Shown in pieces: positions 7,907-17,853 of a stretch of 64,000 nt of DNA. Below the pieces are notes generated by a model that was not told the origin of the DNA, ran no database searches, and saw only the letters and a program-made list of their open reading frames with translations. Source of the stretch: JAIQFL01 sp035501495 (GTDB taxonomy: Bacteria; Acidobacteriota; Terriglobia; Bryobacterales; Bryobacteraceae). Numbering within the stretch: the stretch's first letter is position 1; the number at the start of each line of letters is the position of its first letter. Location of the stretch: contig DATJWB010000273.1 of NCBI GenBank assembly GCA_035501495.1, positions 136,541 to 200,540 on the forward strand, in the 5' to 3' direction. Position numbers and translations under genes: made by a program.

Positions 7907-9448
7907 ATGGAGACTCGTTCAGGGGCAGCCAGCCGGGTGGTCCTCCTCCTTTTGGCGCCTCTACCTCTCTTCGGGGGCGCCCCCGATGCCTGGATCCCGG
8001 CGCGCTGGACAGGCGGCCCATTGGAAGTCGAATACCGGGCGAAAGCCGGCAACCTTCCGCCCGATCGCGATCTGCGCGAGACGATCGCCGGCTGGTATGA
8101 TCCTGCCACCCTCGACCTGCTCCAGGGATCGCCGGTCAACTGTCTGTTGGTGACCTGGAGCGCCGGCGCCGGCGATGCCGTCGAGTCTCGCCAGTGGAAC
8201 CTGGTCAGAGCCTACACCGCTGCCGCTCATCGGCGAGGGATCGCGGTGCTCGGTATGGTCTATCGGGGCGCGGAGCCTGACAGATTCGTCCCACCCGCGC
8301 TGGAGATTCGCCTCGACGGTCTCGTGTTGGAGGGCGGTTTCACGGATGCGGTCAGGAGCGCGATGCCTGGCGGGCAAGCCTCCTTGCCCGTGATTGCGAT
8401 TTCCAGGGACCCCGCCATTTCGCGCGCCGCCTTGGCGCCGCTCGCCGCCGTTGAGGGCGAGTGGCCGGGCTCGCGCAGTCTGGCGGAGATGGGAATCCGG
8501 GCAGGTCCGTCAAGCCAGCCCTGGATTTGCTCCAATATCTGGCTCGTACGATCCTTTCGCTTTACCGATGCGTGGCGGCCGGTGTGGGTTGGCTATCCGC
8601 CCGCGCCCGCGGCCAGGCCCAACTACTCCCGGTCGGTCGCGGATGCGGCCGTTGCCGGCGGCCGCTGGATCGTGACGCTGGACGACGGCTTGCGAATCAG
8701 GCTGCGGCGGCACGACGCAACTGCCCTGGCAGCGTGGACCCGGATCGGCGACTTTCTGCGCTTCGCCGAGGAACATGCCGAATGGCGGAGCTTCGTACCG
8801 TACGGCAAGCTCGGCGTGATCACAGACACGGCGGCGCCCGATGATTTGGCCAGCGAGTATCTGAAACTCCTCACGCGCCGGCAGGTCCCCTACCGCCTGG
8901 TCGAGCGCTCGCGCCTGGGCGAGACGCCCTTCCGCGAGTTCCGCGCCCTGCTCGCGGCGGGACTGGCTCACCTCACGGAGACGGAGCGAAGGCTTCTCCT
9001 TGGCTTTGCGGAGAATGGCGGACTGGTCGTGGCGGGTAGCGCGTTGGGCGCCGTTCCACCAGGCCAGCCGCTGTTGGAGCGGACGTTGGGAAAGGGCCGG
9101 ACGATTCTCTACAGGGACCCGGATCCCGAGACAGTTGCGCGCGACATGCCCGAGGTGCTGTCACTCGAGGAGGCGGGCGTGATCGCTTTCAATGTGCCCT
9201 CGGTCATCACCTACGCCAGCCGCGAGCCCGGTGGCTCGCGGATCCTCGTGCAGTTGCTCAATTATTCCGACACTCCCGCCAGAAATATCACCATCCGGGT
9301 CAGCGGACACTACCACACCGCGCGGCTGTTCACGCCGGATTCGCCGGCGGCGGTCCTGGCCGTCGGGCCAGGCGAAGGCCAGAGCGAAGTTGCCATTCCG
9401 AGCCTCGGTCTTTGGGGCGGGGTGTTGCTGGAAGGAAAAACACCATGA
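7907..9448 (+). CDS. secreted protein of unknown function, possibly a degenerate glycosidase
   Basis: A 513-residue protein with an N-terminal signal peptide (SRVVLLLLAPLPLFGGAPDA). No Shine-Dalgarno sequence is visible, but a short leader from the proposed promoter would fit. Residues about 60-300 look like alternating beta/alpha barrel segments (VNCLLVTWSAGAG, RRGIAVLGMVYRGAE, LDGLVLEGGF). A GATase-like or trimming segment (LGVITDTAAPDDLA) and a C-terminal beta-sandwich (ILVQLLNYSDTPARNITIRV) follow, which is the layout of some GH-A-like proteins. No catalytic Glu pair is obvious. The stop overlaps the start of the next gene (ATGA), so the two are translationally coupled and probably act on the same sugar substrate. 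Confidence 0.5.
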   Translation: METRSGAASRVVLLLLAPLPLFGGAPDAWIPARWTGGPLEVEYRAKAGNLPPDRDLRETIAGWYDPATLDLLQGSPVNCLLVTWSAGAGDAVESRQWNLVRAYTAAAHRRGIAVLGMVYRGAEPDRFVPPALEIRLDGLVLEGGFTDAVRSAMPGGQASLPVIAISRDPAISRAALAPLAAVEGEWPGSRSLAEMGIRAGPSSQPWICSNIWLVRSFRFTDAWRPVWVGYPPAPAARPNYSRSVADAAVAGGRWIVTLDDGLRIRLRRHDATALAAWTRIGDFLRFAEEHAEWRSFVPYGKLGVITDTAAPDDLASEYLKLLTRRQVPYRLVERSRLGETPFREFRALLAAGLAHLTETERRLLLGFAENGGLVVAGSALGAVPPGQPLLERTLGKGRTILYRDPDPETVARDMPEVLSLEEAGVIAFNVPSVITYASREPGGSRILVQLLNYSDTPARNITIRVSGHYHTARLFTPDSPAAVLAVGPGEGQSEVAIPSLGLWGGVLLEGKTP

Positions 9449-10677
9449 AATCCACGAACGGAAAACTGACTCGCCGAGGCTGGCTCGCGCTCTGCGGCGC
9501 CGGGATTCAGGCGGGCACCATGCATTCGCTGGATGCCCGGCAGGTTTCCCAAGACTCTCCCGCCGCCGCGCCGTCGGCGCCTGTGGCGATTGCCAAGGTC
9601 CGCAGCTATGAGGAGGACTTGGCCGCCACATTTCGCACCATGTTCGACCAGATTGGTGGGCTGCAGAGGCGAGTCCAGGGCAAGACCGTCGCGCTTAAGG
9701 TGAACCTCACCGGCGGCAACCGATTCGACGGCTACACCCCTGGCGAGACCCACTGGGTACACCCTCGAATCGTGGCGGCGGTGGTCACGGTGCTGGGAGG
9801 ATTGGGCGCCAGGCGCGTTCGCGTCCTGGAGAGCGCCGGCGGGCGCCGCCCGGGCTACCGGCTCGAAGATAAACTGCTCGAGGGTGGCTGGGATCTGGAA
9901 GCCATCCGGAACGCCGCACCCCTGGTGGAATTCGAAGATACCAATACCATCGGCTCCGGCAAGCAGTACTCGACGCTGAAGGTGAAAACGAAACCATACG
10001 TCTTTCCGGCCTTTTGCCTGAACCACTCTTACGAAGATTGCGATTTTCTGATCAGCCTCGGCAAGGCGAAGAACCATGAGGAGATGGGCGTCACGATGGC
10101 GATCAAGAACATGTTCGGCGTTACGCCCACAGCGCTTTATGGGGGCCGCGAGCGCATCTTCCACTACGGGCAGACCCAGGCGCCGTCGGGTGCGCCGGCG
10201 GAACTCGATCCCCAGTCGAATCGCTACGAGGGGTGGCGCCTGCCCCGCATCCTGGTCGATATCATCGGCGCCCGGCCGGTCGATCTGGCAATCAACGACG
10301 CCATCCTCTCTACTTGCGGCGGCGAAGGACCGTGGGTGCTTGGAGCGAAACCCATCCGCCCAGGCTTCCTGGTGGCCGGCTGGAATGTTGTGAATACCGA
10401 CGCGGTCACCATGGCGACCATGGGCTATAACCCGCGCGCCGGACGCCAGGAGGCTCCCTACCGCTTGTACAAGGGCCCCGGCAATCATCCGCCGGAACAG
10501 TTGACGCCGGCCGGCGAAAACTTCCAGTATGCCGACAACATGATGCTGCTCGCCGAAGCAGCCGGCATCGGCTCCGCCGATCTGAGCCGGATCGACGTCC
10601 GCGGTGTGCCGATCCACAAGGCCATGTTCGATTTCGAGGCGTTCTGGAAGAATCAGATGCCGAAGGAGCAGGGGTGA
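9445..10677 (+). CDS. DUF362 domain protein with Tat signal
   Basis: A 410-residue protein starting at ATG 9445, overlapping the previous stop by 4 bp, with GAAGGAAA about 7 nt upstream. The N-terminus is a Tat-type signal (LTRRGWLALCGAG). The DUF362 hallmarks are KVNLTGGN near residue 78, DFLISLGKAKNHEEMGVTMAIKNMFG near 200-225, and LVDIIGARPVDLAINDAI further on. The reaction of this family is not established. Its place between a secreted protein and a TonB receptor gene, together with export, ties it to periplasmic sugar handling. It shares only the family with the protein at the left edge, not close identity. Confidence 0.82.
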   Translation: MKSTNGKLTRRGWLALCGAGIQAGTMHSLDARQVSQDSPAAAPSAPVAIAKVRSYEEDLAATFRTMFDQIGGLQRRVQGKTVALKVNLTGGNRFDGYTPGETHWVHPRIVAAVVTVLGGLGARRVRVLESAGGRRPGYRLEDKLLEGGWDLEAIRNAAPLVEFEDTNTIGSGKQYSTLKVKTKPYVFPAFCLNHSYEDCDFLISLGKAKNHEEMGVTMAIKNMFGVTPTALYGGRERIFHYGQTQAPSGAPAELDPQSNRYEGWRLPRILVDIIGARPVDLAINDAILSTCGGEGPWVLGAKPIRPGFLVAGWNVVNTDAVTMATMGYNPRAGRQEAPYRLYKGPGNHPPEQLTPAGENFQYADNMMLLAEAAGIGSADLSRIDVRGVPIHKAMFDFEAFWKNQMPKEQG

Positions 10678-10714
10678 GCCCTTCGGCTGGGACCGCAGGT
10701 TAAGCGACAAGAAG

Positions 10715-10764
10715 ATGACGTTATCGTAATCTTGGTTGACTGTCCCGGCGGGATGGCTTAGCCT
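10715..10764 (+). promoter_or_regulatory. regulon operator and promoter of the TonB receptor gene
   Basis: ATGACG-TTAT-CGTAAT at 10715-10730 is the same inverted repeat as at 7794 and 22568, with one arm mismatch. TTGACT (10736-10741), a 17-nt spacer and TAGCCT (10759-10764) follow. The operator centre is 36.5 bp upstream of the -10 box and abuts the -35 box, the geometry of a class II activator site. Confidence 0.6.
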
Positions 10765-10794
10765 GAGTCCAAACGCTTGTGAAAGGGGTGGAAC

Positions 10795-13700
10795 ATGCGA
10801 AGGGTTCTTCTGCTTGTCCTTCTTGCCTCGATCGCCGCTTGGTCGCAGACTTCGACCGGCTCGATTCGGGGAACCATTACCGATCCCTCCAACGCGGTGG
10901 TACCCAACGTCAAGGTCATTGCCACCGATGTGGATCGCGGTATTCGCTATCCGACCTCGGCCGATTCGGCCGGCCGGTACATCTTTCCGAACCTGCCTCC
11001 CGCACGATACTCCCTGACGGCCGAGGCGCCCGGCTTCGAGACCACTACCAAGGCTGCCTTCAGCCTGGAAGTGCAGCAGCAAGCCACCGTCGATATTCCT
11101 CTGAGCCTGGGGGCGACCACCTCGATCGTCGATGTGACCGGCACGGCGCCGCTGCTCAACGTGACTTCCGCAACCCTCGGACAGGTGGTCGAAAACCGCC
11201 TGATCCAGTCGATCCCCAATAGCGGGCGCAACCCCCTGTCGCTGGTGTCCCTGGCACCCGGGATTGTCGGTTCCACCGGTGGCGTAAGCTTCATCTCCAA
11301 TGGGGTTCGCAACAATTCCTCCGAAGTGCTGATGGACGGCGCCGCATTGACTTCCATCGAGCAGAATGGCGGCATCACCGACGTCAAGTACACTCCCACC
11401 TCGGACGCGGTCGAAGAAGTCAAGGTGCAGACCAACTTCTTCAGTGCCGAGTTTGGCAATACCGGCGGCACCGTCATCAACATGGTGTCGAAGAGCGGCA
11501 CCAACGAATTGCACGGGGTGGGCTACTACTACCGCCGCGATGCGGCTCTCAACGCCAACCAGTGGTTCTCCAACGCGCACAACAGCCCGCTGGCCGATTC
11601 GCATCGCAACTGGCTGGGGGGGACCATGGGCGGCCCGGTCTATCTGCCCAAAATCTACAACGGCAAGAACCGGACCTTCTTCTTCTTCGACACCGACTAT
11701 TACAATCAGCTCACCGCCGCCACCACCACTCAAAGCGTGCCCACGCCCCTGCAACTGAGCGGCGACTTCTCCGATACGCGCCTGGCCAACGGCAACCTGG
11801 TCCCGATTTACAATCCGTACGCCCTGACCACCAACTCCAGCGGCGCCCGGGTGCGCACGCCGTTTCCCGGCAACCTCATTCCCGCATCGATGCAGAATCC
11901 CATCACGCTGAACTTCATCAAGTACTACCCGGCGCCGACCTCCTCGGGCAATGCCTACACGCACGCCAACAACTTCTTCGCCCAGGGCAGCCGGCCTGCC
12001 CAGGACCACAAGATCGACGCCAAGATCGACCAGAACATCTCCGAAAAGCAGCGCTTCAGCTCACGCTACAGCGTGGACTGGTCTTACAGCGGAGTTGCCA
12101 ACCTGTTCGGCAACATCGCATACAACGCCAACCCCGGCACTGCGCGCTCGCAGAATTTCGTTATGGATTACACGCGGACCCAAAACGCGACCACCATCTT
12201 CTCGGCGCGTGCCGGTGTACTGCGGGTGAGATCGGTTCAGGACCCGCTGAGCGTCGGTTTCGATGCGACCAGCCTGGGTCTGCCCGCCTACATGACTGCC
12301 AATACGGGAACGATGAATTTTCCCCGGTTTTCCGCGCAGTACGTGGCGTTGGGCGTAGCAGGTTATGCGATCATCCATCGATACGAAGATCTCTATCAGT
12401 ACCTGGGCTCGGTAACCAAGATCATCGGGGGCCACACGGTCAAAGCCGGCGCCGAATTCCGCAAGGTTCAGGAGAACTACTACCAACCCAACGAGCCCGG
12501 CGGCAGCTTTTCTTTCAACCGCAAGCAGACCGGCCTGAACCCCCTGTCGTCGAGTTCCAGCCAGGGCGATGGCCTGGCGTCGGCGCTGGTGGGCTTTGGC
12601 AGCGGCGGAGTGGACACGATCGACTATCCCACCTGCCAGTCCGCCGGGTACGCGGCCGCATATATCAACGATGACTGGCGCGTCAGCCGCAGGCTCACGC
12701 TCAACTTCGGCCTTCGCTGGGATGCCGATATCCCGCGGGTCGATCGCTTCAACCGCATCAATTGGCTCGATCTGGGAGCGCCCGCTCCCATCGCCGGCGT
12801 CCCACAGGTGAAGGCCGTCTTTCCGAACCTGCTGGGCCTCATGCAGTTCGCGACGCCGGGGAATCGCACTCCCTACGACGGTGACTGGAAAAACTTCCAG
12901 CCCCGATTCGGCTTCGCCTATGCCTTGAACAACAAGACCTCTATCCGCGCCGCCTACGGCATCTTCTACACCGTGTCGCGGCATACCGTCAAAGGCGAGG
13001 TGGGGACGGCCTTCGGGTTCACCGATTCCTCCATTCCCTGGTCTCTGGACGGTGGCTTTACGCAGTACGCCACCTTTGCCAATCCCTGGCCCGCGGGCCT
13101 GACCTTTCCGCCCGGCAGGAATGCATCGGCCTTCCTCGGGCTGGACGCGGGCACGCCGGAGCCGTACGACCGGAACCCGCAGTATCAGCAGTGGAACCTC
13201 TCGATTCAGCGCGAGGTGCCCGGCCACGGCGTCCTGGAACTGAACTACTCCGCCAGCAAGGGCACGCGCCTGTATCTCGGAGACACCAATGATGCCGTGT
13301 CGCAACTCAACAACCTCTACCCGATGTACTGGGGCTTGGGCGTCGACAAGCTCACATCGCTGGTGCCGAATCCGTTCTACGGCGTGATCACCAACCCGAC
13401 GGCCACCGACTACAACCAGCCCACCATTCAGTTGAACAATCTGCTGCGCCGATATCCCGAGTACGCCGGCGTGGGCGGATACCGCGCGGAGTTGAACATC
13501 GGCGATTCCAGCTACCAGTCGCTGCAAATCAAGTACGAAAAGCGCTTCTCCCACGGCCTCAGCGTCATTTCTCACTACACCTGGTCCAAGATGATCAGCG
13601 ACTCCGACGAGTCCGGCAGCGATGTCGAATGGGCTGCAGTCGCCGGTAGCATCCAGAATCTGTTCAACCTGCGCCAGGAGCGCTCCGTCTCCGGCTTGAA

Positions 13701-14247
13701 CCGCCCGCACGTCATCGTCGGCAGCTTCGACTACCAGTTGCCGGTTGGCCGGAACCGGGCCTTCGGCAAGACCATGAACCGCGTGCTGGACGGCTTCGTC
13801 GGAGGCTGGGAGATCAGCTCGATCATTACGGTGCAGTCCGGCGCGGCGTTGCAGGTCACCATGTCCGACTACAACATGTGGGATGGCGCGGTGCAGCGTC
13901 CCAACCTGACCGGCAATCCGTGTACGTCCGGTTCGGTTTCCGGCAAGCTGAACAACTACTTCAACGTGAATTCATTCAACGCGCCCGACGACTATACCTT
14001 CGGTTCGGCGCCCCGTTACCTCTCGTCCTGCCGCGGCCCGGCATTGATCAATGAAGACGCGACCCTGGTGAAGAACTTCAATATCCGCGAGCGCAAGTAC
14101 GTGCAACTGCGATTAGAGGCTTACAGCGTCTGGAATAACCCGCAGTGGGGGCTGCCCAACACGGCGTATGGCGGCGCGACCTTCGGACAAATCACGACCG
14201 CGGGCGGGAACCGCAACCTCCAACTGGCGCTGAAGTTCTACTATTAG
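10795..14247 (+). CDS. TonB-dependent receptor, Oar-like, with carboxypeptidase-regulatory domain
   Basis: A 1150-residue outer-membrane protein starting at ATG 10795, with GAAAGGGG upstream. It has a signal peptide (RRVLLLVLLASIAAWSQ), a carboxypeptidase-regulatory-like domain at about 22-105 (GSIRGTITDPSNAVVPNVKV), a plug with VMDGAALTSIE-like and SAEFGNTGGTVINMVSKSGTNE motifs, and a long beta-barrel ending in aromatic residues (LQLALKFYY). This is the usual acidobacterial receptor class, thought to import oligosaccharides or other large substrates. The isomerase gene starts 8 bp after its stop, so they form one unit. An operator and a strong promoter precede it. Confidence 0.92.
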   Translation: MRRVLLLVLLASIAAWSQTSTGSIRGTITDPSNAVVPNVKVIATDVDRGIRYPTSADSAGRYIFPNLPPARYSLTAEAPGFETTTKAAFSLEVQQQATVDIPLSLGATTSIVDVTGTAPLLNVTSATLGQVVENRLIQSIPNSGRNPLSLVSLAPGIVGSTGGVSFISNGVRNNSSEVLMDGAALTSIEQNGGITDVKYTPTSDAVEEVKVQTNFFSAEFGNTGGTVINMVSKSGTNELHGVGYYYRRDAALNANQWFSNAHNSPLADSHRNWLGGTMGGPVYLPKIYNGKNRTFFFFDTDYYNQLTAATTTQSVPTPLQLSGDFSDTRLANGNLVPIYNPYALTTNSSGARVRTPFPGNLIPASMQNPITLNFIKYYPAPTSSGNAYTHANNFFAQGSRPAQDHKIDAKIDQNISEKQRFSSRYSVDWSYSGVANLFGNIAYNANPGTARSQNFVMDYTRTQNATTIFSARAGVLRVRSVQDPLSVGFDATSLGLPAYMTANTGTMNFPRFSAQYVALGVAGYAIIHRYEDLYQYLGSVTKIIGGHTVKAGAEFRKVQENYYQPNEPGGSFSFNRKQTGLNPLSSSSSQGDGLASALVGFGSGGVDTIDYPTCQSAGYAAAYINDDWRVSRRLTLNFGLRWDADIPRVDRFNRINWLDLGAPAPIAGVPQVKAVFPNLLGLMQFATPGNRTPYDGDWKNFQPRFGFAYALNNKTSIRAAYGIFYTVSRHTVKGEVGTAFGFTDSSIPWSLDGGFTQYATFANPWPAGLTFPPGRNASAFLGLDAGTPEPYDRNPQYQQWNLSIQREVPGHGVLELNYSASKGTRLYLGDTNDAVSQLNNLYPMYWGLGVDKLTSLVPNPFYGVITNPTATDYNQPTIQLNNLLRRYPEYAGVGGYRAELNIGDSSYQSLQIKYEKRFSHGLSVISHYTWSKMISDSDESGSDVEWAAVAGSIQNLFNLRQERSVSGLNRPHVIVGSFDYQLPVGRNRAFGKTMNRVLDGFVGGWEISSIITVQSGAALQVTMSDYNMWDGAVQRPNLTGNPCTSGSVSGKLNNYFNVNSFNAPDDYTFGSAPRYLSSCRGPALINEDATLVKNFNIRERKYVQLRLEAYSVWNNPQWGLPNTAYGGATFGQITTAGGNRNLQLALKFYY

Positions 14248-14255
14248 AGGCCAGT

Positions 14256-15278
14256 ATGACCCGGCGCGAATTCGCTCAACTCGCGGCCCTTTCGGCGGGC
14301 GCCTTGCCGGCGCCTGGCGCTTCCTCGTACGCAGCGGCGGAGGCTGGAATGAAGATCGGACTCTACAGCATCACGTATCTGGGCGTCTGGTATCGCGGCG
14401 ACGCCCTGACCATCGAAGAGGTCATCCAGCGTGCCCGCCGTTTCGGCTACGACGGCGTGGAAATCGATGGCAAGCGGCCTCACGCCAATCCGCTCGACAT
14501 GCCCCCGCCGCGCTGCCGCGCGCTCCGCGAGTTCGCCGCCGGCCAGGGCATCGAAATCTACGCGGTAGCGGCCAACAACGATTTCTCCAGCCCCATCCCC
14601 GAGCATCGGGAATCCCAGTTGCTCTATGCGCGCGAATTGATCCGCGTCACCGCCGATCTCGGCGCGAACCGGATGCGCGTCTTTCTGGCATGGCCCGGCG
14701 TCACGCTCCTGCCCGAAGGAGGCGGACGTTACGACATCGCCCAGGCGGCGTGGCGCCAGGTCCACGAGCGGTTTTCGGACGAGCAGACGTGGCAATGGTG
14801 CCGCCAGAGCTTGTCAGAAACCGCCCGTTACGCGGGCGATCACGGCGTCGTGCTTGCCCTGCAGAACCATCCCCCGGTCATCCGCGGCTATCAGGATTGT
14901 CTGCGGATGGTCCGGGAGGTGAACTCGCCTCATCTGAGGGTCTGCTTCGATGCACGCCTCGAACATCAACTGGGTCCGGAGGGCATCGAACGGGTGGTGC
15001 AGGAGGTCGGTTCCTGGCAGGTGCTCTCGCATTTTGGCGGCGAGTATACCGAAGGCCCCGGCGGCATCCAATGCACCGAGGCTTTGCAGTGCCTGGCCGA
15101 GGTGCGGGGCCTGACGGCGATCGGATACCAGGGCTACATCGGATTCGAGCTTTGCCATCCGCTTCCCGTCGTGGACGGAAAGACCGCCGGCATCGACTTC
15201 GTGGACCAGAACGCCCGCCTGGCCGCGGAATACATGCGGGGCATCATCTCCCGGTGCGGCCAGGAGCGCCGCGGCTGA
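14256..15278 (+). CDS. Tat-exported sugar isomerase/epimerase-like TIM-barrel protein
   Basis: A 340-residue protein starting at ATG 14256, 8 bp after the receptor stop. The N-terminus carries TRREFAQLAALSAGALPAP, a Tat signal. The barrel motifs KIGLYSITYLGVWYRG, ARRFGYDGVEIDG, DLGANRMRVFLAWPG, VLALQNHPPVIRG and NSPHLRVCFDARLE match xylose-isomerase-like TIM barrels; the His/Glu/Asp residues of a divalent-metal site are plausible. It differs clearly from the isomerase at 3006. Coupling to a receptor gene suggests it handles the imported sugar or its oxidised form in the periplasm. It converges on the permease gene with a 9-bp gap. Confidence 0.85.
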   Translation: MTRREFAQLAALSAGALPAPGASSYAAAEAGMKIGLYSITYLGVWYRGDALTIEEVIQRARRFGYDGVEIDGKRPHANPLDMPPPRCRALREFAAGQGIEIYAVAANNDFSSPIPEHRESQLLYARELIRVTADLGANRMRVFLAWPGVTLLPEGGGRYDIAQAAWRQVHERFSDEQTWQWCRQSLSETARYAGDHGVVLALQNHPPVIRGYQDCLRMVREVNSPHLRVCFDARLEHQLGPEGIERVVQEVGSWQVLSHFGGEYTEGPGGIQCTEALQCLAEVRGLTAIGYQGYIGFELCHPLPVVDGKTAGIDFVDQNARLAAEYMRGIISRCGQERRG

Positions 15279-15287
15279 GGGCCGGCC

Positions 15288-16640
15288 TCAGACTTCGCTG
15301 TCCGCCGGGATTTCGAAATTCACCAGTTCGCCCCGGAAGCCTCCCGTCTTCCAGGCGCCAAAAGCGATCCCGGCGGCCATCCAGATCGCCCCGGCAATCT
15401 GCGCGGTCCGGCTCAGATTCAGCCAGAGCAACAGGCAGACCGCGAATCCCAGGGCCGGCGGAAGCAGGTTCCGAAGCTGCTTCTCGGGCTCGCGCAGGTA
15501 ATAGCGCACCAGGGCCGCGGCGTTCACCCCCATGAACGCGATCAACGCGCCGAAGTTGAGCATCTGCGCTCCGAGGTCGTAGTCCATCAGGAACGCTCCG
15601 GCCAGAGCGACCGCTCCCACGAATACCACGTTGTTCCGGGGAACGTGATGTCTGGCGTCGACTGCGCCGAAGAAGCTCTTCGGCAGCGCGTTGCTGCGGC
15701 CCATACCGTACAGCAGCCGGGCCGCCCCAAGCTGCGCGCCCATGCCCGAGCCGAAATTCGCCACCACCAGGGTGAACCCGACGATGGCGAACAGCGGCCC
15801 CCACGTCCGCCCGGCGGCGTAGACGAAGGCCGTGGTCTCGTCCGGAAACGGCTCCGAGGCGGGCCATGCAAGCTGGGCGGCATAGACCTCGACCGCCGAG
15901 AGTATGCCGATCACCACACAGGTGAGGACCGTCGCCAGCAGGATGTTACGACGCGGATTCTGCGCCTCTTCGGAAAGAGTCGAGATGCCGTCGAATCCAA
16001 TGTAGGTGAGCACCGCGATCGAAGTGCCGCCCAGAACCGCGCCGGGCGTAAAGCTGGCCGGGTCGTAAAACGGCCGGGCGAAGAAAGCCCACCCATCGTG
16101 CGGATGCCCGAAGATATATCGCGCGGCGCAGACGAAAAAGATCCCGATCACTACGCCCATTCCCGCCGCCAATCCGCCATTCATGCGGGCCGAGGTGCGG
16201 ATCCCTTGCAGGTTGAGCCAGGTGAACAGGATACCGAAGAGGATGGCCCACGCCCCGTAAGGAACTGCCGGAGCGAAGACGTGTGCCTGCTGGCTGACCC
16301 AGATGATGCAGATCAGCGGATTGAGCATGTAATCCATCACCATGCTCCATCCCGTGATGTACCCCAGCGCCGGATTGATCTCCTGGCCTACGTAGGTGAA
16401 CGCCGATCCCGCGCTCGGATACGCGCGGGCCATGCGCCCGTAGCTGATCGCCGTGAAGAGCATCGCCACCATCGCAATCAGGATGGTGGTGACCACGTGC
16501 CCGCGGCCGCGATTGCTGAGGACACCGAAGACCGACATCGGCGCTGTCGGCTGGATCACGATCACGCCGTACAGGATCAGATCCCACAATCCCAGCGTGC
16601 GCCGCAGATGCGTTGGTGATGTGGCCGAAGGACTCGACAT
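15288..16640 (-). CDS. APC-superfamily amino acid/polyamine permease
   Basis: A 450-residue membrane protein starting at ATG 16640; 18 codons further upstream are open but include repeat sequence, so the internal ATG is preferred. It has about 12 hydrophobic helices, the first with the APC motif (LGLWDLILYGVIVIQPTAP), a GISTLSEEAQNPRRN loop typical of the family, and VVANFGSGMGAQLGAARLLYGMGR. It should be a proton-coupled importer of an amino acid or related amine. It is the distal gene of the leftward unit receptor-aminotransferase-oxidoreductase-permease, separated from the oxidoreductase by 142 bp that contain a REP-like element. Confidence 0.88.
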   Translation of the reverse strand: MSSPSATSPTHLRRTLGLWDLILYGVIVIQPTAPMSVFGVLSNRGRGHVVTTILIAMVAMLFTAISYGRMARAYPSAGSAFTYVGQEINPALGYITGWSMVMDYMLNPLICIIWVSQQAHVFAPAVPYGAWAILFGILFTWLNLQGIRTSARMNGGLAAGMGVVIGIFFVCAARYIFGHPHDGWAFFARPFYDPASFTPGAVLGGTSIAVLTYIGFDGISTLSEEAQNPRRNILLATVLTCVVIGILSAVEVYAAQLAWPASEPFPDETTAFVYAAGRTWGPLFAIVGFTLVVANFGSGMGAQLGAARLLYGMGRSNALPKSFFGAVDARHHVPRNNVVFVGAVALAGAFLMDYDLGAQMLNFGALIAFMGVNAAALVRYYLREPEKQLRNLLPPALGFAVCLLLWLNLSRTAQIAGAIWMAAGIAFGAWKTGGFRGELVNFEIPADSEV

Positions 16641-16660
16641 CAGAAGCTCAATTCTCACCC

Positions 16661-16711
16661 GTGGCGCAGGCAATCCTGCCTGCCGCGTCCCCACTCATGG
16701 GGACGCTTGTC
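16661..16711. repeat. REP-like palindromic repeat, copy 1
   Basis: GCGTCCCC-ACTCAT-GGGGACGC (16685-16706) is a perfect 8-6-8 hairpin. The 32 nt from 16680 to 16711 are identical to 63904-63935, and the flanking GTGGCGC(A/G)G... is also shared. It lies between two co-directional genes, a normal place for a REP/attenuating hairpin. Confidence 0.75.
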
Positions 16712-16782
16712 GGGCCTCCACAGGCCAGTGCCCGCGAAGTGCTTTTCGAGGCTGCCCGAGTCTCCACGCTGCCACTAGCCCT

Positions 16783-17853
16783 TTACGCCGCATACTCCTT
16801 GGCATTCGCTGCCATGGAAAGCATCACGTTCCGCTGCGGCACCGCGGCCGAGAGCATCTCGAGTTCGTTGCCTCCCGTAGCGAGAGGCAGTCCGATCTGC
16901 CCGCCCTGTGCCACCGAGCGGCAGCAGGCCATCATGATTTCGAAGCCCTGCCACGCACTCTCGAAGCTGCACGGGTGCGCCTGCCGCTCGTCGTCCAGCC
17001 AGTCCGCCATCTGCTCGATATACGGCGGCATGTCGAGATCGTAATTCATCGACCCGCCGCCCGAGCACGAAACCTGCTTACTGACCACCCGCCAGCCGCC
17101 GCCCGTGAGGACCTCGGCAAAACCCTCCGGCCCTTGCGCCCCAATACGGCATTTGCGCCACCAGTAAACGACTTCGGGAACATCCGGAGCGCCGGCGCCG
17201 CATTCCACCACTCCGCGCACGCCGTTTTGAAACTGAATCAAGCCGGCAATGTAATCCGGCGACGGGTGCAGGTCCGCGAGCTTCCCACGCCCCGCCGCCT
17301 GCGCCATCACCCACTCCGCGGGAACTTCGCCGTTGAACCAGCGCATGTAGTCGATCAGGTGCGACATCATGTGCATCATCCAGCCCGTCGCCGTCCCATA
17401 TACGGTGTGGATGCGCCCGAGCACCCCGCTGGAGATCGCCTCCTTTACCTTCTGATAGTGCGCCCCATAACGATGCTGGTGGCTGACCACCGCCTTGATG
17501 CCGGAGGCTGCCAGCAGGTCGCGGATTTCCATGCCTTCCGCGCTGGTGAGCGCTACTGGCTTCTCCATGGCGATCAGCCTCGCGCCCGACTCGATCCCCA
17601 CCCGCACCATGCCCGAGCGTACGTTCGGTGGTGTGCAGAAGCAGAAAAGGTCCGGCCGCAGGGCCACCGCGAGTTCCAGTGCATCTGTAGCTTGCGCGGG
17701 GCCGCCCAACTTTGCGGCGGCCGCATCCAGCCGGCCCGCATCCACATCGCAGATGCCTACCACCTGGAAGCGGGGATTCGCCTGGAATGCCAGGGCGTGG
17801 TGCATGCCGCGCTTTCCGACGCCCGCGACCACCACCCGATATGGGCTACTCAT
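16783..17853 (-). CDS. cytoplasmic Gfo/Idh/MocA family oxidoreductase
   Basis: A 356-residue protein with no signal peptide, starting at ATG 17853, 8 bp inside the preceding aminotransferase gene. The Rossmann motif VVVAGVGKRGMHHALAF, VGICDVDAGR and the catalytic-region MEKPVALTSAEG are intact; the C-terminal domain includes GMRGVVECGAGAPD-like strands. Such enzymes oxidise or reduce sugars and sugar phosphates with NAD(P). The tight pairing with a DegT-type aminotransferase resembles pairs that make or break 3-keto/3-amino sugars (NtdC/NtdA, for example). That analogy is inference; direction and substrate are open. Confidence 0.9.
   Translation of the reverse strand: MSSPYRVVVAGVGKRGMHHALAFQANPRFQVVGICDVDAGRLDAAAAKLGGPAQATDALELAVALRPDLFCFCTPPNVRSGMVRVGIESGARLIAMEKPVALTSAEGMEIRDLLAASGIKAVVSHQHRYGAHYQKVKEAISSGVLGRIHTVYGTATGWMMHMMSHLIDYMRWFNGEVPAEWVMAQAAGRGKLADLHPSPDYIAGLIQFQNGVRGVVECGAGAPDVPEVVYWWRKCRIGAQGPEGFAEVLTGGGWRVVSKQVSCSGGGSMNYDLDMPPYIEQMADWLDDERQAHPCSFESAWQGFEIMMACCRSVAQGGQIGLPLATGGNELEMLSAAVPQRNVMLSMAANAKEYAA

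Noticed and set aside
9310..12009. Open frame of 899 codons on the - strand opposite the DUF362 and TonB receptor genes
   Set aside because: It crosses two real genes, the composition is typical of antisense shadow, and it has no start signal.
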